A DNA stretch of 64,000 nt. Source: Nostoc sp. FACHB-110. GTDB taxonomy: Bacteria; Cyanobacteriota; Cyanobacteriia; Cyanobacteriales; Nostocaceae. Of this stretch, positions 1 through 8,963 are shown one piece after another. The position numbers and the translations under genes were made by a program. Position 1 is the stretch's first letter, and the number at the start of each line of letters is the position of its first letter. Location: positions 1 through 64,000 of the forward strand of contig NZ_JACJRU010000018.1 of NCBI RefSeq assembly GCF_014697425.1. The letters run 5' to 3'. Below the pieces are notes generated by a model, which was not told the origin of the DNA, did no database searches, and saw only the letters and a list, made by a program, of their open reading frames with translations.

Positions 1-119
1 GTCGCCTTCCTCCTTCCCCTTACCACCAATTATTATTCTTATGCAGGGATTTTTATTTACAAAGATGTATTGACAAAATTCAATTATTTTTAACTTGTGG
101 CGAATGGTTTTTTACAGAT

Positions 120-1553
120 TTGAGCCAAACTCGAAACTTGGTAATTGCGCCAGTTTTGAGTTTAGAACTGAGCAAAAACACAAATCTGATTATTGAAGGA
201 AGTTATAAATACTTAGAGCAAGAAAACTACAATTTAGGCTTACCGGCGATTGGAACTATCTTTTCTAATCCTAATGGCGAAATACCTCGTACTCGCATTA
301 CCAATGAAGGCGAGCTGAATGTAACAAATACCAGACTAGGATATAGATTAGAGCATAAATTTAATGAAAATTGGTCATTAAATAATTCTTTTCGGTATGG
401 CTACCTGAATTATGATGGTACTGGTGTTAACGTTGGTACGAGACTGCTTGCTGATAATCGTACCTTACTGAGAACAGCTAACGATTCCAACGATCGCTAT
501 CGTGACTATAGATTCACAACAAATGTGATCGGTAAGTTTGCCACAGGTGCAATCGAACATCAATTACTATTTGGTATCGATTTAGGAAGGCTGAACAATA
601 CCTTAAAATTTACAAGTAGAACCGGCGCACCCATTGACTTATTTAATCCGATTTACGGTCAAGCGCCAGGAGCAGTCACATTTGAACTTGATACGAACAC
701 CGTCACTGATGAACTTGGCATCATCATACAAGACCAGGTAGCGATCGCCGATAATTTAAAATTACTCCTGAGCGGTCGATTTGATACCTTCACCCAAACC
801 AACAGAGATTTTCTCGCCGCAACCGAAACCAGTCAATCAGGTAGTGCTTTTAGTCCCCGTATAGGTATTGTATATCAGCCAATCCCGGCTATTTCTCTTT
901 ATGCCAACTATAGTCGCTCCTTTGAACCTGCTATTGGTCAAGCCTTTGATGGGAGTGACTTTGAGCCGACAAAGGGGACACAGTACGAAGTTGGGGTGAA
1001 AACAGATTTTCATGACAGGCTTTCGGCTACACTAGCTTTCTATGACATTACCCAATCGAACGTTTTAACTGAAGACCCAAATAATGTAGGTTTTTCTGTG
1101 CAAACTGGAGAACAGCGCAGCCAAGGTATTGAACTCAGCCTTACAGGTGAAATACTACCAGGATGGAATGTGTTTGCTAGTTATGCCTATAACGATGCCC
1201 GTGTCACCCAAGATAATAGCATTCCCGTAGGCAACCGCGTGCAACGGACAACGCCCCATGCTGCTAGCTTATGGACAACCTACGAAATTCAGCGAGGTAA
1301 TTTGCAAGGTTTAGGCTTTGGTTTAGGATTGTTTTATGTAGGCGATCGCGCTGGAGATGCTGGAAATACATTTGAAGTACCTAGCTATTTAACAACTAAT
1401 GCCGCTATCTTCTACAAACAAGATAGATTCCGTGCGGCTATTAATATCAGAAATCTCTTCGACGTAGATTATTTTGAAAATGCTTTCAATCGTTTGCGCG
1501 TCTCTCCTGGTGAACCATTTACAGTCCAGGGAACAGTTTCTTGGACGTTTTGA
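120..1553 (+). pseudogene. TonB-dependent siderophore receptor, beta-barrel only (N-terminus missing)
   Basis: This reading frame matches the C-terminal beta-barrel of a FhuA-type outer-membrane ferri-siderophore receptor and ends in the aromatic residue typical of outer-membrane barrels (...VSWTF). A complete receptor has a signal peptide, often an AMIN domain in cyanobacteria, a plug domain of about 150 residues and then the barrel. Here the signal peptide and plug are absent. The frame stays open to base 1, but the translation of bases 1-119 is low-complexity and does not resemble a plug, so homology seems to begin around base 115-125. The listed start (TTG at 120) is therefore probably not a real start. 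Barrel segments such as GEQRSQG, WTTYEIQ and GEPFTVQG are shared with the second receptor at 5191-7952, so the two are paralogues. I infer a truncated, non-functional gene; a breakpoint just upstream is likely. Confidence 0.75.
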
Positions 1554-1682
1554 CAATTGCATAATTTTCTAACTCACACTGGAGGATAAAAGCTAGAAGG
1601 ATTTATTTAGACATCTTCAGAAACCATAATCTTCTCAATTTCTGGAGATGTGTACCAATTCTGTTTTATCAAGCACAAATCT

Positions 1683-2678
1683 ATGAAAATAATTTCACAT
1701 CGCTTTGTTATCCTATTCTTATTAAGTATTTTGATATTTACTGCTACTTGGGCTAGTAGTAAAAGTTTTACCTATGAAGCAAAAAACTCAATATCTCCAC
1801 AACAAAACGCAAAATGTCGAGTAGTCCAACACGTCCAAGGAGAAACTTGCATTCCCCTCAACCCCCAACGAATCGTCACCTTAGATTTTAATAGTTTTGC
1901 TGCACTTTTAGCCTTAGACACCAAACCTATAGCCACTTGGATTACAACGGAAATAGAAGATAACTTTCCTTACTTTCAAGGAAAAGCAGAGGGAGTAGAA
2001 ATTTTACATAGTTCTAGTGGTCAAATTAATTTAGAAAAACTTGTATTACTTAATCCCGATTTAATTATTGTAATTTCCCATCCAGGATTTGCAGGGATTT
2101 ATAAATATGCTGCACAAATCGCACCGACAGTAGTGCTACCTTGGGTCGAAACTAGAGGGAACTGGAAACAACACATTCAAGATACTGCCAGAATTTTAAA
2201 CAAAACAGCAACAGGTATTCAACTAATAAATTACTATCACCAACGTGTTAACCAATTAAAGCTAGCAATTGGTAATAACCAACAAAAGAATAGCATATCA
2301 TTTGCTTATGTCGCTGCCGGACAAGTAGTTATAACTCGTCAAAAATCTTTTGCATGTGAAATTTTAAATGATATTGGGATATTAAACCCTATATTTGCCG
2401 AATCTGGTGATTATGATTTACCTCTTTCGGAAGAACTATTACCCAAGATTAATAGCAATATCTTGTTTATTGCACCACTACGAAAAGATGACTACACTGT
2501 TATCAAAAAACTTCAGCAAAAACCTTTATGGTCTAAAATCAACGCTGTGCAACAAAATCAAGTTTATCTAGTAGATTTTTCCGTTTGGCGGGGGCTGAAT
2601 ATGCTTGCAGCTTATGCAATGCTTGATGACCTTGATAAATACATCTTTAACATTCTTGAAAATCATGCCGAAATATAA
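1683..2678 (+). CDS. Iron-siderophore ABC transporter substrate-binding protein (FecB/FepB-like)
   Basis: Predicted periplasmic binding protein that carries ferri-siderophores from the outer-membrane receptor to an inner-membrane ABC importer. I chose the ATG at 1683 rather than an upstream ATG at 1650 because it begins a clean signal peptide (MKIISHRF, then a hydrophobic stretch ending ATWASS). No lipobox cysteine is visible, so it is probably soluble or cleaved by signal peptidase I. The mature part has the PeriBP_2 layout: an early NPQRIVTLD segment, a LNPDLIIV strand in the first lobe, and a second lobe ending in a helix after the QVYLVDF strand. It lies 129 bp after the receptor remnant and its stop overlaps the start of the DUF1636 gene, which suggests co-transcription. 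No permease or ATPase for it is in the window. It appears intact, unlike its paralogue at 7954-8963. Confidence 0.88.
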   Translation: MKIISHRFVILFLLSILIFTATWASSKSFTYEAKNSISPQQNAKCRVVQHVQGETCIPLNPQRIVTLDFNSFAALLALDTKPIATWITTEIEDNFPYFQGKAEGVEILHSSSGQINLEKLVLLNPDLIIVISHPGFAGIYKYAAQIAPTVVLPWVETRGNWKQHIQDTARILNKTATGIQLINYYHQRVNQLKLAIGNNQQKNSISFAYVAAGQVVITRQKSFACEILNDIGILNPIFAESGDYDLPLSEELLPKINSNILFIAPLRKDDYTVIKKLQQKPLWSKINAVQQNQVYLVDFSVWRGLNMLAAYAMLDDLDKYIFNILENHAEI

Positions 2679-3042
2679 CCTATTTGTCTGTAAATCTTGT
2701 CATCATTCCTCCCAAGAAAGACCAGAAAATCCCCCTTTTGATGGTGAATTTTTACTTGACAAACTAAATAATTTATGTAAAGAAAAAGATTCACTAAATG
2801 AACTAGAGATTAAACCCGTTGAATGTTTGTGGGCTTGTAATTACGGCTGTGTTGTAGCGGCTTCCCACCCAGACAAACCCACCTATCTTTTCGTCAATTT
2901 GACTCCAGAAGAAAGCGCAGCATCATTACTAGAATTTATGCAATTGTATATTAAGAGTCCCAAAGGTAACGTAGCTTGGAAAAAATTACCTGAAGTGTTA
3001 CAAGCTGCTATTTTCGCACAAATTCCACCAGGGGAAAGGTAG
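2665..3042 (+). CDS. DUF1636 family cysteine-rich metal-binding protein
   Basis: A 125-residue protein of the DUF1636 type, a family often found beside siderophore or cobalamin uptake genes and thought to bind metal or a 2Fe-2S centre. Four conserved cysteines are visible in a ferredoxin-like arrangement: CKSC near residue 8, and a second pair in VECLWACNYGC near residues 47-55. I use the ATG at 2665, which overlaps the stop codon of the preceding binding-protein gene by 14 bases, rather than an upstream ATG at 2605 that would lie inside that gene; the overlap implies translational coupling. Family function is not established; a role in iron handling is inferred from context only. Confidence 0.75.
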   Translation: MPKYNLFVCKSCHHSSQERPENPPFDGEFLLDKLNNLCKEKDSLNELEIKPVECLWACNYGCVVAASHPDKPTYLFVNLTPEESAASLLEFMQLYIKSPKGNVAWKKLPEVLQAAIFAQIPPGER

Positions 3043-3080
3043 CGGCGATTATCTCTTTTTAGGATGATCCTGACTCAACT

Positions 3081-3950
3081 TCAGCGATTAAACCAAGCCT
3101 CTAAATCAGCCATTCCCTGAAAATCTAACAGTGCTTCGCCAAGATTTTCCAATTGTTCTAAGGACAAAGATTCAACTTGCTGACGCACCTCTGGAGATAA
3201 TTCTCCCACACGACGAGTTAATTGACGCAGAACAAGCGATTTTTCTCCTTCTTCTCGCCCTTCTTCCCGTCCTTCTTCCCGTCCTTCTTCTCGTCCTTCT
3301 TCCTTAATTTCACGGTAAACTCTTGTTTCTTTGAGTGTAATCCCTAACATCTCTTCAACCTCCCGTTGACTTTTATCTTCAAACTTGTAGACCATGATAG
3401 TTGTCAATAGCTCTATTATGGCGCGATTTTGGAGTTGAGGTATTTCTTGTTGACTTCTTGTAAGCAAATACCTTGCTTCCTGTGGTGCTTGCTCATCATC
3501 AAGGGTAGTTAACACCATTAAAGCCACCCATATAGGTAAAGAGCGAATATCCCCCAACTCATCTAAATATATACGATGCACTTGGTCGCCATTCAGGTGA
3601 TTTCTATGGGGATAAATATCGCTTTGCTCGATACTACGAGAAGGGTAAATAATCACGACTTGCCAATCTGTAAATCTATTACGCTGACGATAGAAATATA
3701 ATGATGATTCTGCAAATACCCTTTCATAAAGCTGTTCATCCCTTTGAAATTGTACCTCACAAAAATAAACTATCCCTGGTCTTTCATCCTCTGGTGGCAA
3801 AAAGACCCCATCAATTTCAAACTTTGGTTCTTTGACTGCTACTGAATCAAACCGATAGGCCTCAGCATTAGTGGGAGGATTAGTTAACAATTCAAACAAC
3901 AGAGTTGGTGATTGTTGAAATAGCTTGTAAAAAATTGAGTCACGCCGCAT
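3081..3950 (-). CDS. DUF2887 / Rpn-type PD-(D/E)XK putative nuclease-transposase with C-terminal DUF4351
   Basis: This 289-residue protein matches the large cyanobacterial family annotated as Rpn or DUF2887 putative transposases. The N-terminal part (about residues 1-200) contains a PD-(D/E)XK-like core with EIDGVFLPP and, about 20 residues on, YFCEVQFQRD, where Asp, Glu and Gln are candidate active-site residues. It is followed by a highly charged linker of repeated EEGR units (about residues 219-236) and a DUF4351-like helical tail (GELSPEVRQQVESLSLEQLE). Such proteins occur in many copies per genome and may act in recombination. It stands alone on the minus strand between plus-strand iron genes and is probably not part of their operon. 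Reading frame intact. Confidence 0.75.
   Translation of the reverse strand: MRRDSIFYKLFQQSPTLLFELLTNPPTNAEAYRFDSVAVKEPKFEIDGVFLPPEDERPGIVYFCEVQFQRDEQLYERVFAESSLYFYRQRNRFTDWQVVIIYPSRSIEQSDIYPHRNHLNGDQVHRIYLDELGDIRSLPIWVALMVLTTLDDEQAPQEARYLLTRSQQEIPQLQNRAIIELLTTIMVYKFEDKSQREVEEMLGITLKETRVYREIKEEGREEGREEGREEGREEGEKSLVLRQLTRRVGELSPEVRQQVESLSLEQLENLGEALLDFQGMADLEAWFNR
3246..3305 (-). repeat. Coding 12-bp tandem repeat (EEGR units)
   Basis: About four tandem copies of a 12-base unit (plus-strand form close to CGTCCTTCTTCC) encode the GREEGREEGREE linker of the DUF2887 protein. The unit keeps the frame, so copy number can vary without breaking the gene. Such linkers are common in this family. Confidence 0.7.
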
Positions 3951-4034
3951 GAAGTATTTTAGTGAAATCCTATTAAATATCTAACCATACTTACCTTGAC
4001 ATTCTGATTTCATTACTGCTCAACTTAATGCTAT

Positions 4035-4060
4035 GATTATTGCAAATAATTATCATTAAG
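4035..4060 (+). promoter_or_regulatory. Possible Fur box upstream of the AraC regulator
   Basis: The AT-rich segment TGCAAATAATTATCATTAA at 4041-4059 resembles a ferric-uptake-regulator box built of GATAAT/ATTATC hexamers and lies about 20 bases before the ATG of the AraC-family gene. It fits an iron-regulated siderophore-uptake regulator. Match is partial and judged by eye only. Confidence 0.35.
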
Positions 4061-4076
4061 TAGGCAATTCCTGACA

Positions 4077-5081
4077 ATGACGATTACTGTAAGTAGTCAA
4101 GACTACAATGAACTTTTAAAAGCAAGCAAGGGAAATAGGGAAGCATCCCCAGGGTTAGAAGCAGATGAATATCTCGATCAAATGCCCAAACACCTTGGTA
4201 GAGGCTACTATCGCACAATTGAAGTCTATCCTCAACTGTGGTTGTGTATTTTTGACAAAGACTATCATCATGATATGGTGTTAAAAACCCCAATTAATCA
4301 TCATCCCTTGCAATTTCATGCCTTAGCTTTAGGGATGTATACAGATACGTATAGACAGATAGGGAGAGGAAATAGAAATACCTTTATTTCTGGTGGTGGA
4401 ATGCAGCAAAAAATTGATGTTTTCTATCAGCATTCCCAAAGAATTTTGGGTATTGATATAGAAATGCCGCCCCATTTATTAAAGAATTTTTTCCCTGGAA
4501 AAGATGGAGAAATGTTGCCACAATTGAATTTTTTAGCAAAAGAAAGCGATTGGCAAACATTACTTTACTCTCCTACTAATCCCAATATTCAAGGTGTTGT
4601 CATGCAAATTATTAACTGTCCCTATCAAGGCGTAACTAGGCGGATATATTTACAGGGTAAAGTCATAGAATTAATTGCTTTGCAGTTAGCTCCTTTTTTA
4701 GAAGAGACTACAGTAAAGCAATTACCATCACGATTAAAAAGAGACACCATTGCTAAAATTCATCACGCCAAGGAAATTTTACAAGCAAGTTTGGAGAATC
4801 CGCCGTTGTTGTTAGAATTGGCGCAACAGGTGGGTTTGAGTGAAAGTACCTTGCAAAGAGGATTTCAGATGCAGTTTGGGACAACTGTGTTTGGTTATTT
4901 GACAAATCAGCGTATGGAACAAGCGCATCAACTGTTACAGAATACTGATTTTACAGTGGCGGAAGTAGCTAATATTGTCGGCTATTCTCATTTAGGACAT
5001 TTTGCGGCTGCTTTTAAGCGCAAGTTTGGGATCACACCACGGGAATGTTGTTTAGGTAAAAAGCTGGTTTCGGGACTATAA
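4077..5081 (+). CDS. AraC family transcriptional regulator, PchR-like
   Basis: A 334-residue regulator with an N-terminal ligand-sensing region of about 220 residues and a C-terminal AraC-type double helix-turn-helix (about residues 230-325). The first helix-turn-helix is seen in LLELAQQVGLSESTLQRGF and the second in VAEVANIVGYSHLGHFAAAF, ending in the family signature FKRKFGITPREC. In cyanobacteria, PchR-like AraC regulators commonly sit beside TonB-dependent siderophore receptors and activate them when the siderophore is present; that role is inferred here from the receptor starting 110 bp downstream on the same strand. A possible Fur box precedes the start. The gene is intact, although the downstream receptor is not. 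Confidence 0.88.
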   Translation: MTITVSSQDYNELLKASKGNREASPGLEADEYLDQMPKHLGRGYYRTIEVYPQLWLCIFDKDYHHDMVLKTPINHHPLQFHALALGMYTDTYRQIGRGNRNTFISGGGMQQKIDVFYQHSQRILGIDIEMPPHLLKNFFPGKDGEMLPQLNFLAKESDWQTLLYSPTNPNIQGVVMQIINCPYQGVTRRIYLQGKVIELIALQLAPFLEETTVKQLPSRLKRDTIAKIHHAKEILQASLENPPLLLELAQQVGLSESTLQRGFQMQFGTTVFGYLTNQRMEQAHQLLQNTDFTVAEVANIVGYSHLGHFAAAFKRKFGITPRECCLGKKLVSGL

Positions 5082-5190
5082 GACTGTTTTGGGATAGACT
5101 CAACTAGTTCTACTCTTTTACACTCTGTTTGTTAGTAATTAAGAAATATACGCAATAAGCAATATTCTTTTGAGGTGTGTAGGGAGTAGT

Positions 5191-7952
5191 ATGAAAAGTT
5201 GGGGTTTTGTTTCTAGCAGCAAGGGTTTGGCATTATCACTGAAAATTTATCTGTGGTTGGTAGTCGGTGTAGTCGGGATCATCTGTAATCTATGCCAACC
5301 TGTACAGGTATTGGCATCAGAAAAACAGCAAAATACCATTCAAAGCACGAGGGGGAAAATTTTACTGGCTCAATCAACTGTAGTAATTACAGGAGTCAAG
5401 GCAAATCCCACAGATAAAGGTGTGGAGGTAATATTAGAGACAACCCAAGGGGATAAACTGCAAGTTACAAATCGCAGTGAAGGTAATAACTTAATTGCAG
5501 ATATCCCTAATGCTCAGTTGCGTTTACCATCAGAGGAAGGTTTCACATTTCGTTCAGAAAAACCCATTGCGGGAATTACTGAAATTACTGTGACGAATGT
5601 AAATGTAAATAATGTGCGTGTGACGATCGCAGGTGAGAAAGTTTTGCCTACAGTTGAGTTATTTGATGGGGATGAAGGCTTAATTTTTGCCATAGTATCT
5701 ACAACGACTGCGACACAATCACCGCAACCAGCCACCCAGACACCACAGGAAGAACCAACAGCGCAACAGGATGAACCAATTGAGTTAGTAGTCACCGGGG
5801 AACAAGACCAGTATTTCACACCGAATGCGACTACAGCCACACGCACAGGTACACCAATTTTGAAAATTCCGCAATCAATTCAGGTGATACCTCGTCAAGT
5901 GTTAGAAGAACAGCAAGTAACGCGCTTGGAGGATGCTTTACAAAATTCTAGTAGTGTTGTTTATAACGGTACAGATACATTTAGCGATTTAAACTATAGT
6001 ATTCGCGGATTTGACCAAGCGCCTGTATTGCAAAATGGCTTTCGTCAATATGATTTTGCGGAGATTCCCGAAGTCTCCAATATAGAACGCATTGAGGTAT
6101 TAAAAGGGCCAGCATCGATACTTTATGGCGAGATTCAACCAGGGGGTTTAATTAATGTCGTCACGAAACAACCTCTATCTGAACCTTTTTATCAAACTTA
6201 ACTACAATTTGGTTCGGATGGCTTGATTCGTCCGCAGATAGATATTTCTGGGCCTTTAACAGATGATAAACGCCTACTATATCGGTTGAATGCTGTTTAT
6301 TCTCAGCGCGATGGGTTTCGTGATTTTGATCAAGAGTTTAAGCAATTTTTTATCGCACCTGCGTTAACATGGGAAATTAGCGATCGCACCAAACTGGCTT
6401 TTGATTTACAAGTCTCCAACCGCGAACAACCTTGGGATTCAGGCACAGTGGCTTTTGGGAATGGCGTGATCAATACTCCGCGCAGTAGGATTTTCAATGA
6501 ACCTGATGATTTTCTGCGGCGTGATTTCTTGAGTTTGAATTTATCTGTAGACCACAAATTCAGCGATAATTGGTCAATTCGCAATGCTTTTCGCTTCACA
6601 GATTCTACTGTTTTCTCGGATAAACTCAGCGTATTTCTGGGATTTGATGAAACAACTGGGGAACTCCAGCGAATATTTGCTTTACTCACATCTTGCACCT
6701 AGCCCCAGCGAATGGAATTCGCGGCTATACAAACGAAGTCCGCCTACGCGGACTGACGAGAAATCAAGGGTTTGGAACCCGCGCAGGCGGGTTTTGTCTG
6801 TGTAGCCGCGACTTCAGTCGCCTGGTGCAAGATATGAGTTTAGATGATTTCAACTCTCGCAATTACGCCTTACAAACTAACGTTGTTGGTAAATTTACCA
6901 CTGCTGGACTCAAACATACTTTACTATTTGGTGCAGATTTGAGTCGCACTAATACCAGCCGCTTTGCTTTAGCTAACTTTACCTCATTCCCCATTAATGT
7001 TTTCAATCCCAGCTATGGCGTAAATCGACCAGAATTTAATATATTGCTGTTTGACCGCGATTCGGAAATTGATCGCTTAGGAATTTATCTGCAAGATCAA
7101 ATCGAAATTTCTCAACAATTAAATCTACTTTTGGGTTTGCGCTATGAGACAGTAGCACAAAGAAATCAGAATGTACCTGCTTTATTTTACCCAGGTGGTG
7201 ATACAACTCAAAATGATTCTGCCTGGACACCCAGAATTGGCGTAGTTTATCAACCAATTCCCAATGTTTCTTTTTACGGTAGTTATTCGCGATCGTTTAA
7301 CCCCAGTGTGGATGACATCGGCGCAGATGGCAACCCCTTAGAACCTGAACGGGGAGAAGGATTTGAAGTGGGGGTAAAAACAGAACTACTAGGTGGTAAT
7401 TTGCTGGCGACATTAGCTTATTTCGACGTTACCAAACAGAATGTCGCTACCGAAGATCCCAATTTTCCCGGTTTGGGTATTTCCATCGCCACCGGTGAAC
7501 AGCGCAGCCAAGGTGTAGAATTCGACTTGACAGGAAAAATTTTACCCGGTTGGAATATTATTGCTTCCTATAGCTATACGGATGCAACGATAACTCAAGA
7601 TAATACTATTCCTGTAGGAAATAGGTTGACTGGGATTCCTCAACATCAAGCCAGTTTATGGACAACCTACGAAATTCAAAGCGGGAGTTTGCAAGGTTTG
7701 GGTGGAGGAATCGGAATTAATTATGTTGGTGAACGTCAGGGAGATTTGAATAATAGTTTTACCCTAGATAGCTATGTTCTTACCAATGCAGCATTATTTT
7801 ACCGCCGCGATAATTGGAAGTTTGCGCTTAACTTCCGCAATCTATTTGATGTTGAATACACAAACAGTCGGGGGGGATTTGGTAGCCGCACAAATGCAGG
7901 ACTTCCTGGAGAACCATTTACAGTTGTGGGTTCAATTTCGGTGAGTTTTTAG
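5191..7952 (+). pseudogene. AMIN-domain TonB-dependent siderophore receptor, broken by a stop codon and a MITE-like insertion
   Basis: Outer-membrane ferri-siderophore receptor in three pieces. Start at ATG 5191 is preferred over TTG 5170 because AGGGAG lies seven bases upstream. The N-terminal piece shows a signal peptide ending near QVLASE, an AMIN domain (about residues 50-145), a Gln/Pro/Thr-rich linker, a TonB-box-like ELVVTG, and the plug domain (IPQSIQVIPRQV, IERIEVLKGPASILYGE, GGLINVVTK). An in-frame TAA at 6199-6201 stops it in the middle of the plug-barrel junction, while homology continues in the same frame. At 6685-6838 a 154-bp element interrupts the barrel and, with its 4-bp target duplication, shifts the frame. 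Removing 158 bp restores ...ELQRIFA-LDDFNSRNYALQTN... and an almost 870-residue receptor ending VSF. The gene abuts the following binding-protein gene by one base. Confidence 0.92.
6685..6838. mobile_element. MITE-like element inserted in the receptor gene (154 bp, TIRs, 4-bp TTTA target duplication)
   Basis: Ends are inverted repeats, CTCACATCTTGCACC at the left and GGTGCAAGATATGAG at the right, differing by one base. TTTA flanks both sides (6681-6684 and 6839-6842), a clean 4-bp target-site duplication. The inside is palindrome-rich, with arms such as GCGAATGGAATTCGC, TCCGCCTACGCGGA, ACCCGCGCAGGCGGGT and GCGACTTCAGTCGC, and has no coding capacity. A second copy with the same ends is at 28328-28465 and a core-only relative at 20692-20812. 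The transposase that moves it in trans is not in the window. Confidence 0.85.
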
Positions 7953-7953
7953 G

Positions 7954-8963
7954 ATGAGGGTAGTTGTGCGATTATTGCTGTTAAGTTGTTTGGTATTGGT
8001 ATTAGTTTTAGGTTGTCATCGCCAACCTTCTGACATTTCATCTTCCCACATCACACCCAAAGGTGATTGTCAAACAGTGCAACATCTGGGGGGAGAAACG
8101 CAGATTTGTGGACAACCACAACGGATTGTAGTTCTCAATCCCAAGATGTTAGATATTAGATGTTAGATATTGTACTTTCATTAGGTGTGCAGCCGATTGG
8201 CTACGCGGAAATATTTAGCAATCGTCGCGGTGATTTTGATCGTCCTCAAGAACAGATTCCCTATTTAGGCGATCGCATCGCCCAACCAATTGCTAACCTG
8301 GGGATGAGTAGCAATCCATCCCTAGAAACTATTCTCAGACTCAAACCGGATTTAATTTTGGGGGATATTCGGGGAAATCAGCAACAATATAGTCAATTAT
8401 CGCAAATTGCTCCCACACTGCTGTTTGATTATGTTGGTGGCAATAAATGGCAAGATTCTTTACAGGCGATCGCTCAAGTATTAGGACGCACTGATCAAGC
8501 TAAAAAAATCATAGCAGCCCATCGTCAACAAATAACAAAAACTCGTCAAATATTAGCACCTGTTGTCAAAGCCTATCCAAAAGTCCTGATGGTGTCCTCA
8601 GAACAACTCAACTCATCAATCAATCTGGTGACTCCTCTAGATTTTTGTGGGGGTTTATTAGAGGATATTGGATTTAAACTAGCTAAGGTTTCCAACTCTG
8701 CACCAACAACTATTACTCAACCGATTTCGGTAGAAATATTACCCCAACTTGATGCTGATTTAATAATTGTCCAGGGGTATAACATTGTTGAGTTAAGCAA
8801 TATAAAAAATACAACTACTTTTACCAAAACTCAATTACAATCTGTGCAGAAATCTTGGCAAACAAACACCCTTGCTCAGTCATTACGTGCGAGTAGAAAC
8901 AACCGAGTCTATTTTATTCCTACTTATATTTGTGGTTCTTCGGTTAATTTTATGGAGAATTAA
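7954..8963 (+). pseudogene. Iron-siderophore binding lipoprotein, frameshifted and 3'-truncated
   Basis: Second FecB/FepB-like periplasmic binding protein, paralogous to 1683-2678 (both have GGET/QGET followed by QPQRIV or NPQRIV). It starts at ATG 7954, one base after the receptor stop, so it was probably translated with that receptor. The leader ends in a lipobox (LVLVLGC), so the product would have been a lipoprotein. Frame is lost at 8144-8171, where a 14-base sequence is exactly duplicated in tandem; with one copy removed the two pieces join as VLNPKMLDIVLSLGVQP. The 3' end is cut by the ISL3 element at 8934: after VYFIPTYIC the last residues (GSSVNFMEN) are read from the insertion sequence. 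Two independent lesions make function unlikely. Confidence 0.9.
8144..8171 (+). repeat. Perfect 14-bp tandem duplication causing a frameshift
   Basis: AGATGTTAGATATT occurs twice with no spacer (8144-8157 and 8158-8171). The extra 14 bases shift the frame of the binding-protein gene and bring a TAG at 8164-8166. Deleting one copy restores the frame. Confidence 0.92.
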
